DNA of 64,000 nucleotides, taken from Gemmatimonas aurantiaca T-27 (GTDB lineage Bacteria; Gemmatimonadota; Gemmatimonadetes; Gemmatimonadales; Gemmatimonadaceae). The stretch covers positions 682,001-746,000 of the forward strand of contig NC_012489.1 in assembly GCF_000010305.1 (NCBI RefSeq), read 5' to 3'. Of the stretch, positions 52,142 to 61,040 are shown piece by piece. The translations under genes and the position numbers were made by a program. The notes below the pieces were generated by a model that saw nothing but the letters and a program-made list of their open reading frames with translations, did not search any database and was not told the origin of the DNA. Each line of letters begins with the position of its first letter. The stretch's first letter is position 1.

Positions 52142-54283
52142 TCAACCAAAGCCCAGGGCGCGACCACCTGCGTACACCACCCAGGCCGCGCCGTAGGCCA
52201 GCCCCAGCATGTACACAAACTGGACGCCGGCCCACTTCCATCCGATCGCGCCACCACCTGCTTCGCGCACCGTGATCGCCGACGTGCTCATGCACATCAG
52301 GGCGAAGACGTAAAACACCATCAGTCCAACGGCGACGAGCGGTGAATACACCGGTCGACCGGTGGCATCCTTTTCTGCCCGCAGTCGCTCGGTGAGCGCA
52401 GCTTCGTCCTCACTGCCCACGCCGTAGATGGTGCCCATCGTGGAGACGAACACTTCGCGTGCCGCAAAGCTGGCGGCGATCGATACGCCGATCTTCCAGT
52501 CATACCCCAAGGGGCGTACCGCGGGTTCAATCGCGTGACCCACCCGACCGAGCACCGAGTGCTCGAGCTGCTGCTCCTGCTGCATTTCCGGTGAGAGCGC
52601 CGGATCCGGCGCCGTCTTCGGATACGTGGCCATCGCCCACAGGACGATGGACAGCGACAGGATCACCGTACCGGCGCGCTGCACAAACAACTGGCAGCGC
52701 TGGTACACGGAAATGACCAACGTCTGGAGACTGGGCCAACGATACGGCGGCAGCTCGAGAATCATGGGCCGCACCGGTCCCTTCAGCATCGTGCGCTTGA
52801 AGATCGCGGCAGCAATCAGCGCAGCCACCGTGCCGAGCAGGTACATGCCCAACATGGTCGCACCCTGCAGTGTGAGTCCGGGCAGCAGTGCCGTTGCCGG
52901 GACGAACGCACCAATGAGCAGCGTGTACACCGGCAAGCGCGCCGAGCAACTCATGAGCGGCACCACCATGATGGTGGCGAGGCGGTCCTTCGGGTCTTCG
53001 ATGGTACGGGTGGCCATGATGCCTGGTACCGCGCAGGCATATCCGGACAACATCGGGATGAAGCTCTTGCCGTGCAGTCCCACTGATCGCATGACGCGGT
53101 CCATGAGGAACGCCGCACGCGCCATGTAACCGGAGTGCTCGAGCACGCCGATGAACGTGAACAGAATGGCGATTTGCGGCAGGAACACGAGCACAGAGCC
53201 TACGCCACCAAACACCCCGTCCACGATGAGCGACCGCAGGTCGCCTTCGGGAAGCAGCGTACCCACGGCGCTGCCGGCACTGGCAATCAGCGCCTCGATG
53301 CCATCCATCAGGGGAGCCGCCCACGTGAATACGGACTGGAACACCACAGCCATCAGCAACAGGAAGAGCAGTGGGCCACCGACACGATGCAGCGCTATTC
53401 GGTCGATACGATCGGACAGGGAGCTCGCGTGGGTTTCCTTGGTGCGCGTGACCGTGCGACCGACGACTTCGGCAATCCATGCGTAGCGCACTTCAGATTC
53501 GAGCCGCGATGGCCGGAATCCAGCGGCTTGCAGTGTGCCGGTCGCCTGTCGCACCGCATCGGCCAAGCCGGCAACCTCTGCAAGATGTGCGTCGGTGCGT
53601 TCCACACCGAGCACACGCAGCGCTTCCATGGCCGCTGCACCCGGCAAGAAGCCGTCGTCGATGAGGCGCATTTCGACAGGCGCCAGTGCCGTGCGAACGG
53701 TCTCCGGCAAAACAAAGCGACGCGTGGGCGCCGGCAACACCGCGGCGGTCAGCAGCGCCTGTTTGAGCGGCTCGATGCCTTCACCATTTTTGGCGACCGT
53801 GGGAACGATCGGCACGCCCATCTCGTGGATGAGCTCTGGGATATCGATGGTGATGCCTTCGGCCTGCGCCACATCGAACTGATTGAGCGCGAGGACCACC
53901 GGCACGCCCAGTTCGAGCACTTGGCTGGCGAGGAACAGATTCCGTTCGAGGTGCACGGCGTCGACCACAACCAGCACGACATCGGGACGCCACCGATCGG
54001 TGTCGCGGCGCTGCAGTACGTCCAGTGCGATCTGCTCGTCGGGCGAGCCGGCAGAGAGCGAGTAGCTCCCCGGCAAATCGAGGACGAGAATACGACGACC
54101 GTCGGGGCCTTTGAGACTGCCTTCGACACGTTCGACCGTGACGCCGGCAAAATTGCCGACGCGCTGGCGCAGGCCCGTGAGGGCGTTGAAGAGAGTCGTC
54201 TTGCCGGTGTTCGGATTGCCGATGATCGCCACGCGCAATGCGTCAGTGGCGACTGGCGACGGGGACGTGCTGGGCATGCTCAT
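52142..54283 (-). CDS. feoB: Ferrous iron transporter B
   Basis: 713 residues. The N-terminal G-protein domain has G1 GNPNTGKTTLFNALTG, G3 DLPGSYSL and G4 NQFD. The membrane part has the two Gate domains (AAFLMDRVMRSVGLHGKSFIPMLSGYACAVPGIMATRTI). The C-terminus (AITVREAGGGAIGWKWAGVQF) is complete. FeoB imports Fe(II) across the inner membrane with GTP hydrolysis. ATG 54283 is used; ATG 54277 is an alternative. It lies 83 bases after feoA and 21 bases before the small Cys-rich peptide gene. Confidence 0.97.
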   Translation of the reverse strand: MSMPSTSPSPVATDALRVAIIGNPNTGKTTLFNALTGLRQRVGNFAGVTVERVEGSLKGPDGRRILVLDLPGSYSLSAGSPDEQIALDVLQRRDTDRWRPDVVLVVVDAVHLERNLFLASQVLELGVPVVLALNQFDVAQAEGITIDIPELIHEMGVPIVPTVAKNGEGIEPLKQALLTAAVLPAPTRRFVLPETVRTALAPVEMRLIDDGFLPGAAAMEALRVLGVERTDAHLAEVAGLADAVRQATGTLQAAGFRPSRLESEVRYAWIAEVVGRTVTRTKETHASSLSDRIDRIALHRVGGPLLFLLLMAVVFQSVFTWAAPLMDGIEALIASAGSAVGTLLPEGDLRSLIVDGVFGGVGSVLVFLPQIAILFTFIGVLEHSGYMARAAFLMDRVMRSVGLHGKSFIPMLSGYACAVPGIMATRTIEDPKDRLATIMVVPLMSCSARLPVYTLLIGAFVPATALLPGLTLQGATMLGMYLLGTVAALIAAAIFKRTMLKGPVRPMILELPPYRWPSLQTLVISVYQRCQLFVQRAGTVILSLSIVLWAMATYPKTAPDPALSPEMQQEQQLEHSVLGRVGHAIEPAVRPLGYDWKIGVSIAASFAAREVFVSTMGTIYGVGSEDEAALTERLRAEKDATGRPVYSPLVAVGLMVFYVFALMCMSTSAITVREAGGGAIGWKWAGVQFVYMLGLAYGAAWVVYAGGRALGFG

Positions 54284-54366
54284 GATGCGCCTACCGGATG
54301 ATCACGGGCACAGCCGGGAACGTCGCTACCCGCGGCCACGTCAGGGTACAAAGGGGCGCGCGCCGC

Positions 54367-54663
54367 TCAGGCGCGGGCCACGAGCTGAACGGTGATGCCC
54401 GCCGTCAGGGCGGCGCCAAGCGCCAGCCGTGTTCCCCGGACTTCCAGGAGCATCGCGTCACGAGCGTCGATCACATTCACGGCCGTGCCTTCGCACAACC
54501 CCAACGCCCGCAATCGACAGGCTTCGTCACCCGCACAATCGATGTCGACCACCGTGACCCGGGTTCCTGCTCCGCACGAATTGAGCGCACGCGTTACTCG
54601 TGGTGCGCTCGAGGCGGTGGTCGTGTCAGCGACCTGCAAAGTAGGGAGGGACAGTGTGGCCAC
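54367..54663 (-). CDS. feoA: Ferrous iron transport protein A
   Basis: 98 residues, SH3-like FeoA fold: GTRVTVVDIDCAGDEACRLRALGLCEGTAVNVI and LLEVRGTRLALGAALTAGI. FeoA is a small cytoplasmic partner that regulates FeoB. The start is GTG 54663; the N-terminal 20 residues are longer than in many FeoA proteins, so a start further in cannot be excluded. The palindromic operator lies 9 bases upstream of this codon. Confidence 0.92.
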   Translation of the reverse strand: MATLSLPTLQVADTTTASSAPRVTRALNSCGAGTRVTVVDIDCAGDEACRLRALGLCEGTAVNVIDARDAMLLEVRGTRLALGAALTAGITVQLVARA

Positions 54664-54671
54664 CGTATCGG

Positions 54672-54688
54672 TTGAGAATGGTTCTCAA
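54672..54688. promoter_or_regulatory. Palindromic operator before feoA, Fur/DtxR-like
   Basis: TTGAGAA-TGG-TTCTCAA is a perfect 7-bp palindrome. Iron-dependent repressors (Fur, DtxR/MntR) bind palindromes of this size upstream of feo operons. The site ends 8 bases from the annotated GTG, so it overlaps the ribosome-binding region or the promoter. Which regulator binds is not known. Confidence 0.6.
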
Positions 54689-54763
54689 GGTAACGGCTTG
54701 AAGATACCCGAGTGGCTCAACCGCATGCAATGGTGATACGACTTATCGGCTTCCCGGGTGCGA

Positions 54764-55570
54764 TCAGGCCGGCTTGCGGCGCGATGCCATCAGGCCGACG
54801 CCGATCAGGATGATCGTCAGGCCGATCACCTGTGCCACCGTCAATCCTGCCACAAACCGATCGTCCTTGGCGCGGAAGAACTCCACGATGAAGCGCTCCA
54901 CACCGGCCACCACGCAATACAAGCCAAAGAGCCAACCGGCTTTGTGGGTGTGCTTCCGGAATGCCCACAGGATCGCAAACATGCCGAAGCCCATCACCGT
55001 CTCGTACAACTGCGTCGGGTGGACGGCAATTACCTCTGACGGGCTCGTTCCTGGCGGGAAAATGACGCCAAACTGTTGCGACATGACGGCCGCGGTGCTC
55101 GGCGGAGCGCCTTCCGGAAACTGCGTGGCCAGGAAGCCGTCCCAAGGGCGCCCGTAGTCGTCGCCCACCGCCCAGCAGCCGGTACGTCCCACGGCATACC
55201 CGGCGGCGATCGCGATACCGGCCACGTCGGCGATCCGCAGGAAATCGAGCTTCTTGTATCGGATGAAGGCGAAGCACAGCGCGACGGCCCCCATGAAGCC
55301 GCCCCAAAACACAAAACCACCGCGGCTGAAAAACGCCGATGGATCGCCCGTGAGCACCACGTAGTACGATTTGGCGCCGATGAGCGTGCCGATGAGCGCG
55401 GCCATCACGATGTCGGGGATCGCCGCCGCTTCCTTGTCTTGGCCTCGGCGCCACAGCTCGCGCTGACAAATGATCTGCGCGATGGCGAAGCCGGCCAACA
55501 CCGCCAGACCGAAGCCGGTGATCTCCAGCGGGCCAAGCGAAAGAGTGGTCGGATGATGAACGATGGGCAC
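54764..55570 (-). CDS. lgt: Prolipoprotein diacylglyceryl transferase
   Basis: 268 residues, seven membrane segments. The family signature appears as GRTGCWAVGDDYGRP, with the catalytic HPTQLYE motif near 190. It moves diacylglycerol to the lipobox Cys of prolipoproteins, such as the three lipoproteins encoded in this window. The signature has Cys-Trp where many Lgt proteins have Asn-Phe, a variation seen across phyla. GTG start at 55570. It is the last gene of the queA-to-lgt string. Confidence 0.93.
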   Translation of the reverse strand: MPIVHHPTTLSLGPLEITGFGLAVLAGFAIAQIICQRELWRRGQDKEAAAIPDIVMAALIGTLIGAKSYYVVLTGDPSAFFSRGGFVFWGGFMGAVALCFAFIRYKKLDFLRIADVAGIAIAAGYAVGRTGCWAVGDDYGRPWDGFLATQFPEGAPPSTAAVMSQQFGVIFPPGTSPSEVIAVHPTQLYETVMGFGMFAILWAFRKHTHKAGWLFGLYCVVAGVERFIVEFFRAKDDRFVAGLTVAQVIGLTIILIGVGLMASRRKPA

Positions 55571-55661
55571 GCGTCAGGGGGTGAGGCGGAATCGAAATCG
55601 GCGCAACGAGAGAAACCCGTACCGCGGTGGGTACCACGAGACGAAAAGTACCGCGGCGATG

Positions 55662-56735
55662 CTATCGCGCGCTGCTCAAGACAATCATACCCGGAATAGG
55701 CAGGGATGCGGTCGCGGTCATGTCGGGCGCGGCGAATTCCCCCCGCTGCAGGCGAAAGATGCCGGCGGCGGCGATCATCGCGGCGTTGTCGGTTGCCAGG
55801 CGCGGGGACGGCGCAAAAACGTGGCCTTTCCGCTGCTCCATGGCGTTACGCATGGCCGCCTGCAGTGCCTGGTTACAGGCTACGCCGCCACCAAGCACCA
55901 CACGACTGCGGCGGTGCTGCCGCGCGGCACGTACCACTTTTTCGACTAGGGTATCGATGACGGCATCCTGGAATCCCCGCGCGATGCTGGCTCGCGCGTC
56001 GTCGAGGGTGCCCGTGCGCTCGGCGTCTCGCACCGCGTACAGCACGGCCGTCTTGAGACCGCTGAACGAACAGTCATAGTAGTCTTCGTCGGCTGGCGTC
56101 GATGACTTTCGCAGCATCGGTCGTGCGAACCGGTGTGGGTGCTTGTGCACCGGCGCTTCGGCCGTCGCTGCGAGTTGTTCGATGGGACGGCCACCCGGAT
56201 AGGGAAGACCGAGCAGCTTGGCCACTTTGTCGAAGGCTTCACCGACGGCATCGTCGCGCGTCTGTCCCAACAGTCGGTATTCGCCCCACGCTGGCACATC
56301 CAGCAGCAGCGTATGGCCGCCGCTCACCAGCAACGCGGTAAACGGTGGTGCGGCGTCGGGATGCTCCAGCAGCGTGGCGAAGAGATGCCCCTCCAGATGA
56401 TGCACGGGCACCAATGGCTTGTCATATGACAGGGCCAGTGACTTCGCGAAGCTCGTACCCACCAACAGCGCGCCCACCAACCCCGGCGCGTGGGTCACTG
56501 CCACGGCGTCGATGTCGGACAGCGAAACCTGCGCCTCCTGCAGCGCCGCGGCGACGGCCGGCACGATGCCGATGAGGTGCTGTCGACTCGCGATTTCGGG
56601 TACCACCCCACCAAACAGGCGATGCACATCCTGCGACAGGATCACACAGGACTCCAGCGTCATCGCTTCCGGTGTGCCTGACACCACGGCGGCCGACGTT
56701 TCATCGCAGGATGTCTCGATGCCGAGGACCCGCAT
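55662..56735 (-). CDS. tsaD: tRNA N6-adenosine threonylcarbamoyltransferase
   Basis: 357 residues. The start at 56735 begins MRVLGIETSCDETS, the standard N-terminus; ATG 56750 would add five residues. Metal-binding HHLEGHLFA and the ASKHA motifs LVSGGHTLLLD, DCSFSGLKTAVLY and VVLGGGVACNQAL are present. With TsaB and TsaE it makes t6A37 of ANN-decoding tRNAs. A 12-bp tandem repeat (56751-56798) lies directly upstream. A frame extension to 56834 would run through that repeat and is rejected. Confidence 0.95.
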   Translation of the reverse strand: MRVLGIETSCDETSAAVVSGTPEAMTLESCVILSQDVHRLFGGVVPEIASRQHLIGIVPAVAAALQEAQVSLSDIDAVAVTHAPGLVGALLVGTSFAKSLALSYDKPLVPVHHLEGHLFATLLEHPDAAPPFTALLVSGGHTLLLDVPAWGEYRLLGQTRDDAVGEAFDKVAKLLGLPYPGGRPIEQLAATAEAPVHKHPHRFARPMLRKSSTPADEDYYDCSFSGLKTAVLYAVRDAERTGTLDDARASIARGFQDAVIDTLVEKVVRAARQHRRSRVVLGGGVACNQALQAAMRNAMEQRKGHVFAPSPRLATDNAAMIAAAGIFRLQRGEFAAPDMTATASLPIPGMIVLSSAR

Positions 56736-56750
56736 AGGGCGTGAGCGCAT

Positions 56751-56798
56751 GGCCTCGTTCATCTCCGCGTTCACCTGCGTATTCACATGCGAATTCAC
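56751..56798 (-). repeat. Four 12-bp tandem units before tsaD
   Basis: On the minus strand the units are GTGAATTCGCAT, GTGAATACGCAG, GTGAACGCGGAG and ATGAACGAGGCC. They fill most of the spacer between the 29-residue ORF and tsaD and contain its only purine-rich ribosome-binding candidates (GGAG, GAGG). Unit number could change by slippage. Confidence 0.7.
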
Positions 56799-56806
56799 GT
56801 GCACGC

Positions 56807-56896
56807 TCAGGCGCTGGCCCGCAAGAACAGCCACAGCGCGATCGATAGCGCCAGAGCCGCCACCGCCCGTGCGAGTTGCTTGGGAGTGAGGCGCAT
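56807..56896 (-). CDS. Possible 29-residue membrane peptide
   Basis: ATG 56896 to TGA 56807. The sequence is a basic start (MRLTPKQLAR) followed by one hydrophobic helix (AVAALALSIALWLFLRASA). It starts 9 bases after the tlpA stop on the same strand, with GCCGGG just before the ATG, a poor ribosome-binding site. The compositional pattern of a short positively charged end and one helix is typical of real small membrane proteins. Short ORFs also arise by chance, so this is only a candidate. Confidence 0.4.
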   Translation of the reverse strand: MRLTPKQLARAVAALALSIALWLFLRASA

Positions 56897-56904
56897 CCCG
56901 GCGA

Positions 56905-57456
56905 TCAGGACTTCGGCTGGGCGAGCAGTTGCTCGAGCAGCTTGCGGTTGCCTGCAGACGACCAGTCGTCTTCGCCGATCCACTTCTTCCGGATCACGCC
57001 GTCCCGATCGATGACCATCGTCTCCGGGACGCCAGTCGTCCGGTAGATGCCCTGGATCGTGCCTGCGCCATCGTGCAAGATCTCGAAGGTGAGCCCGTAT
57101 TCCGCGACAAACTCGCGGATCTTCTGCCCGGCGCCGGCATCATCGACACTCACTGCGACGATCTTCAGCCCCTTGGGGCCAAGTTCCTTGTACAGCGCCT
57201 CCATGCTCGGCATTTCCTTGCGGCATGGGATGCACCAGGTGGCCCAGATATTCAGCACCACCACGTCACCACGATAGTTGGTGAGCGACTTGGTCTGAGC
57301 GGGTGTGTCGAGCGTCTGCGCGATGAATCCCGGCGCGTCGGAGCCCACGGTCACGCTGGTGAGTTCGTCTTTCAGGAAATGCGACGCCGTGAACGCCCCA
57401 CCGCCGAGCAGCGCGATAATGCCAACAACCACGAGCCACTGTTGCTTGACGGTCAT
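56905..57456 (-). CDS. TlpA/ResA-type thiol-disulfide oxidoreductase
   Basis: 183 residues. An N-terminal membrane anchor (WLVVVGIIALLGGGAFTASHF) is followed by a thioredoxin-fold domain facing the periplasm. The active site is WATWCIPCRKEMPSM and the cis-Pro region is TTGVPETMVIDRDG. Such proteins reduce apocytochrome c or other exported disulfides. ATG 57456 overlaps the rpe stop (ATGA). No cytochrome biogenesis genes are adjacent. Confidence 0.93.
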   Translation of the reverse strand: MTVKQQWLVVVGIIALLGGGAFTASHFLKDELTSVTVGSDAPGFIAQTLDTPAQTKSLTNYRGDVVVLNIWATWCIPCRKEMPSMEALYKELGPKGLKIVAVSVDDAGAGQKIREFVAEYGLTFEILHDGAGTIQGIYRTTGVPETMVIDRDGVIRKKWIGEDDWSSAGNRKLLEQLLAQPKS

Positions 57457-58118
57457 GCCGACTCCACGCAGAGGTTGCGCAGGACCGCGATTTCGGCGCG
57501 CGGATCTGCCGCCCCGAAGATCGCATTGCCCGCAACGAAGGTATCAGCACCGGCACTCCAGCAACGCTGGATGGTGTCGCGCGAAATGCCGCCGTCCACT
57601 TCCAGGACGGCATTGCTCTCCGCCTGGTCCAGGAGGAAACGCATGCGTTCGATCTTGTCCACCGAATAGTCGATGAACTTCTGGCCGCCATAACCCGGGT
57701 TCACGCTCATGATGAGCACGAGGTCGAGCATGTGCACCACTTCTTCGATGGCCGCCAGCGGCGTACCGGGATTGAGGGCGACACCGGCCTTCACGCCGAG
57801 TTCCTTGATGCGCGCGAGCTGTCGATCGAGATGTGGTGCGGCTTCCACGTGGATCGTGAGCACATCGGCGCCCGCCTTCACGTAGTCGTCGAAATACTTC
57901 TCAGGTTCCTGCACCATGAGGTGCACGTCGACCACCTTCTTCGTGCACTTCCGCACGGCTTCGATGACCTTCACACCGAACGACAGATTCGGCACGAAAC
58001 GTCCATCCATCACGTCCACGTGAATCCAGTCGGCGCCGCCGGCTTCACACATCGCAATCTCGTCACCGAGGATGCGGAAGTCGGCACTCAACACGGAGGG
58101 GGCAATACGAACGGTCAT
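57453..58118 (-). CDS. rpe: Ribulose-phosphate 3-epimerase
   Basis: 221 residues, a TIM barrel. IAPSVLSADF at the N-terminus, WIHVDVMDGRFVPNLSFG, VDVHLMVQEPEKY, MSVNPGYGGQKFI and EVDGGISRDTI are all standard, with the metal-binding His and Asp residues present. It interconverts ribulose-5-phosphate and xylulose-5-phosphate in the pentose phosphate pathway. It overlaps tlpA by 4 bases. Confidence 0.97.
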   Translation of the reverse strand: MTVRIAPSVLSADFRILGDEIAMCEAGGADWIHVDVMDGRFVPNLSFGVKVIEAVRKCTKKVVDVHLMVQEPEKYFDDYVKAGADVLTIHVEAAPHLDRQLARIKELGVKAGVALNPGTPLAAIEEVVHMLDLVLIMSVNPGYGGQKFIDYSVDKIERMRFLLDQAESNAVLEVDGGISRDTIQRCWSAGADTFVAGNAIFGAADPRAEIAVLRNLCVESA

Positions 58119-58147
58119 CTGCGGGTGCGTCGGGAGTCGGCGGAAAA

Positions 58148-58672
58148 TCAGCGCAGCGAGTGCTGCTGCAGTGTGTCGGCAGGATCGCGACCATCGCTCA
58201 GCACGAGGCTGATCGCGCTCTTCGTGGGCACGCGGGCGCCGGACACCGGGAAGGTGCCGAGCACAATACCGGCGGGCTTGATGGAGGGGCGGAACTGTAC
58301 TTCCCCGACCTGCAGCCCGGCATCGAGGATGGCATTGCGTGCATCCCCTTCCTCGAGATCGGTCACGGCTGGCACCGACACGAGCTCTGGTTCGAGGGAG
58401 GCACTATCGGGTGCGGCGGGCGCAGCGTCTGCCGTTGGTGTGCCGGCCGGCTTCGCGTCGGGGATGCGCCCCTTGGAGATGGAGTCGAGCATGACGGCCA
58501 GCGAATCCACGCTATCGGTGCGGCCCGGTTCGAGCTTGTTCACCGTCATCACGCCAGCGCCGGCACCGATGGCCACACCGATCGCGGCGGCAATGAGCGC
58601 GCGCAGGCCCCACAGGCGGGCCAACCCGGAGGACGTCCGTCGGCGTGGAGAGGTCTTGGTGTTCGTGGCCAT
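58148..58672 (-). CDS. Membrane-anchored PASTA-domain protein
   Basis: 174 residues. A basic cytoplasmic end (TKTSPRRRTSSG) is followed by one membrane helix (LIAAAIGVAIGAGAGVMTV), a Pro/Ala-rich linker and a single PASTA domain (VSVPAVTDLEEGDARNAILDAGLQVGEVQF...PAGIVLGTFPVSGARVPTKSAISLVLSDG). PASTA domains bind peptidoglycan or act as spacers in penicillin-binding proteins and kinases; here no kinase or transpeptidase domain is attached. It sits between rsmB and rpe in the operon. Role unknown. Confidence 0.88.
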   Translation of the reverse strand: MATNTKTSPRRRTSSGLARLWGLRALIAAAIGVAIGAGAGVMTVNKLEPGRTDSVDSLAVMLDSISKGRIPDAKPAGTPTADAAPAAPDSASLEPELVSVPAVTDLEEGDARNAILDAGLQVGEVQFRPSIKPAGIVLGTFPVSGARVPTKSAISLVLSDGRDPADTLQQHSLR

Positions 58673-58681
58673 GATCAGAAA

Positions 58682-60055
58682 TCAGGCAGAGCCGGAGGTC
58701 CGTCGCATGCGAACGGCGAATGCGCCGTCGAATCCATGCTGTTGCGGCAACACGCGCAGTCGGCCGCGGTCGATCACCGCATCCGATACCACACCAGCAG
58801 GCGGGGGTTCCACGACAAAATCGGGGTGTGACGCCAGGAATGCGTCCACCACCTCGTCGTTTTCCTCGGCTTCCAGCGAACAGGTGCTGTAGATCAGCAG
58901 GCCATTGGGACGCACCACGGCGGCCGCGGCGGTGAGAATCTGCCGCTGGAGGGCGCCGAGTACGGCAAAGTCGGATGCCTGCAGCCGCCAGCGCGCATCA
59001 GGATGACGGCGGAAGGTGCCCGTCCCTGTGCACGGCACATCCACCAGCACTGCGTCCACCGGATCGATGGAGGGCTGCGTCGCATCGGCGACCAGTGTGA
59101 CCATGGCGCGATTCGATGACGTGGTATCGATGCCCAGGCGATCAAAGCCGCTGCGCATGCGATCCACGCGCGATTCACTCCGATCCGCGGCAATCACCAG
59201 GCGTGCCCGTCGTGCCATTTCGAGCGCCTTGCTGCCAGGCGCTGCGCACAGATCGGCGACCACACTGCCTTCCGGCACGTGTGCGTACTGCGCGACCAAC
59301 GTGGCGGCCGGGTCCTGCACGTAGAACTGTCCGCGACGAAACGCATCCACTTCCGTGAGTGCGACCGGCCCGGTGATCTCGAGAGACTCCGGTACCAGCG
59401 GCACGCGGCGCGTGGACACGTCGGACTGCGTGAGGCTCTCGGCAAGCGCATCCGCCTGCACGCCATGCGGGCGTACGACCACGGGGGCCGGCGTGTTGTT
59501 GAGCGCAAGTAACTGTGCGGTTTCGGCGATACCGAACTGCGAAACCCAGCGCCCCACGACCCAGGACGGATGGGAGTGCTGAAGGGCCAGCGCGTCGACG
59601 GGATCAGCGGGCAGCGCAGGCTCGATGGTGGCGCGCTCCCGATCGATGCGACGCAACACGGCGTTCACGAGTTTCCCCGCGCCGATGCCATGCTTGCGTT
59701 TCACGGCTTCCACCGACTGTCCGATGGCGGCGTACGGGGGCACGCTATCCATCGACAACAGTTGGTAGGTGCCGAGACGCAGGATGTCGAGTACCCCGTC
59801 ATCGAGCACCGACAGGCCACCGCGGATGCGCGTGGCCAGAATGGCATCGAGGCGTTCCCGATGACGCAGTACGCCCCAGACCAGTTCCTGTACCCAACGG
59901 CGATCGCGTGCGTCGAGTGTTGGGGTGCGTCGCTCGAAACTCTGATCGAGCATGTGGCCGGCGCGCACGTCGCCCAGGATACCGGCCGCGGCGCTGCGCG
60001 ACGGCGTGATGGCCGTGCCCGGAGAGCGTGAGGGACGTTGCACTACTGCACTCAC
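58682..60055 (-). CDS. rsmB: 16S rRNA (cytosine-967-C5) methyltransferase
   Basis: 457 residues. The N-terminal NusB-like RNA-binding domain includes LDARDRRWVQELVWGVLRHRERLD. The methyltransferase domain has SAM-binding VADLCAAPGSKALEM, ADRSESRV, VDVPCTGTGTFRRHPDARW (catalytic PC motif) and YSTCSLEAEENDEVV (second Cys). The start is GTG 60055, overlapping the fmt stop (GTGA). The fmt-rsmB order is common in bacteria. Confidence 0.95.
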   Translation of the reverse strand: MSAVVQRPSRSPGTAITPSRSAAAGILGDVRAGHMLDQSFERRTPTLDARDRRWVQELVWGVLRHRERLDAILATRIRGGLSVLDDGVLDILRLGTYQLLSMDSVPPYAAIGQSVEAVKRKHGIGAGKLVNAVLRRIDRERATIEPALPADPVDALALQHSHPSWVVGRWVSQFGIAETAQLLALNNTPAPVVVRPHGVQADALAESLTQSDVSTRRVPLVPESLEITGPVALTEVDAFRRGQFYVQDPAATLVAQYAHVPEGSVVADLCAAPGSKALEMARRARLVIAADRSESRVDRMRSGFDRLGIDTTSSNRAMVTLVADATQPSIDPVDAVLVDVPCTGTGTFRRHPDARWRLQASDFAVLGALQRQILTAAAAVVRPNGLLIYSTCSLEAEENDEVVDAFLASHPDFVVEPPPAGVVSDAVIDRGRLRVLPQQHGFDGAFAVRMRRTSGSA

Positions 60056-61026
60056 GACAGACCCGCAGCGGTGAACTGGTCTCCCACCGCCACACCACGT
60101 CCACGCGACCAGGCCAGCACCGGCATGCGTGGCTTACCACTTGGCTGCACATCGAGCACCCGCACGGCGCCTACGCCACAGCGCACGATCATGCCATCGG
60201 CATCGACACTGCGCACGGTGCCCGGCGGACTCGATCGAGTGGGTTCGTCGAGCGCATCGTCACTGCCATCGCCTACGAGACGCGCGCTGAAGCACTTCAC
60301 GTCACCACCACGCAGCGTGCCCCAGGCTCCGGGCCGTGGATCGAAGGCCCGAACGACGCGCTGCACCTGAGTTGCTGGCGCCGCAAAATCGAGCTGCGCC
60401 GTACTGCGATCGATCTTTGCCGCGTAGGTCGCGAGGGTGTCGTCCTGCGGGACGGCGTGTGAAACGCCTGCGTCGATGAGCGTGAGCGCCTGCACGATGG
60501 CCAGGGCACCGACTTCGGCCAGCGTGTCGTGCAGTTCGCCGTAGGTGGTGTCGATGTCGATAGGCACCCGCACGACATGCAGCATGTCGCCTGCATCGAG
60601 TGCCGGCACCATCTGCATGATCGTCACGCCGGTTTCCGGCATGCCCTCCAACAGGGCGGCCTGAATGGGGGCCGCGCCACGCAGTGCCGGCAACAACGAT
60701 GCATGGATGTTGAGTGTGCCGCGCGCGGGCAGGTCGATCACGGCCTTGGGCAGGATGTGCCCATAGGCGACCACCACCGAAATGTCCGGTGCCAGTGCGC
60801 GCATGTGTTCGAGAAATTCTTCGCCGCGGGGTTTGGCGGGCTGCAGTACGGGCAGTCCTTCTTCGAGCGCAACCTGTTTGACGGGCGACGGATCGAGTTG
60901 GGAGCGCGAACGACCGCGTGGGCGGTCGGGCTGCGTGACCACACCGATGACATCATGTCCCTCACCCAGGAGGGCCCGCAGCGGCGGCACGGCGAAGTCG
61001 GGCGTGCCCCAGAAAAGAATACGCAT
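60052..61026 (-). CDS. fmt: Methionyl-tRNA formyltransferase
   Basis: 324 residues. MRILFWGTPDFAVPPLRAL at the N-terminus. The catalytic region AYGHILPKAVIDLP...NIHASLLPALRGAAPIQAALLEG carries the Asn, His and SLLP loop, and GDMLH contributes the Asp. It formylates initiator Met-tRNA; Def removes the formyl group later. def lies immediately upstream in the operon (14 bases). Confidence 0.97.
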   Translation of the reverse strand: MRILFWGTPDFAVPPLRALLGEGHDVIGVVTQPDRPRGRSRSQLDPSPVKQVALEEGLPVLQPAKPRGEEFLEHMRALAPDISVVVAYGHILPKAVIDLPARGTLNIHASLLPALRGAAPIQAALLEGMPETGVTIMQMVPALDAGDMLHVVRVPIDIDTTYGELHDTLAEVGALAIVQALTLIDAGVSHAVPQDDTLATYAAKIDRSTAQLDFAAPATQVQRVVRAFDPRPGAWGTLRGGDVKCFSARLVGDGSDDALDEPTRSSPPGTVRSVDADGMIVRCGVGAVRVLDVQPSGKPRMPVLAWSRGRGVAVGDQFTAAGLS

Positions 61027-61040
61027 GGGGCGGCGCCCGC

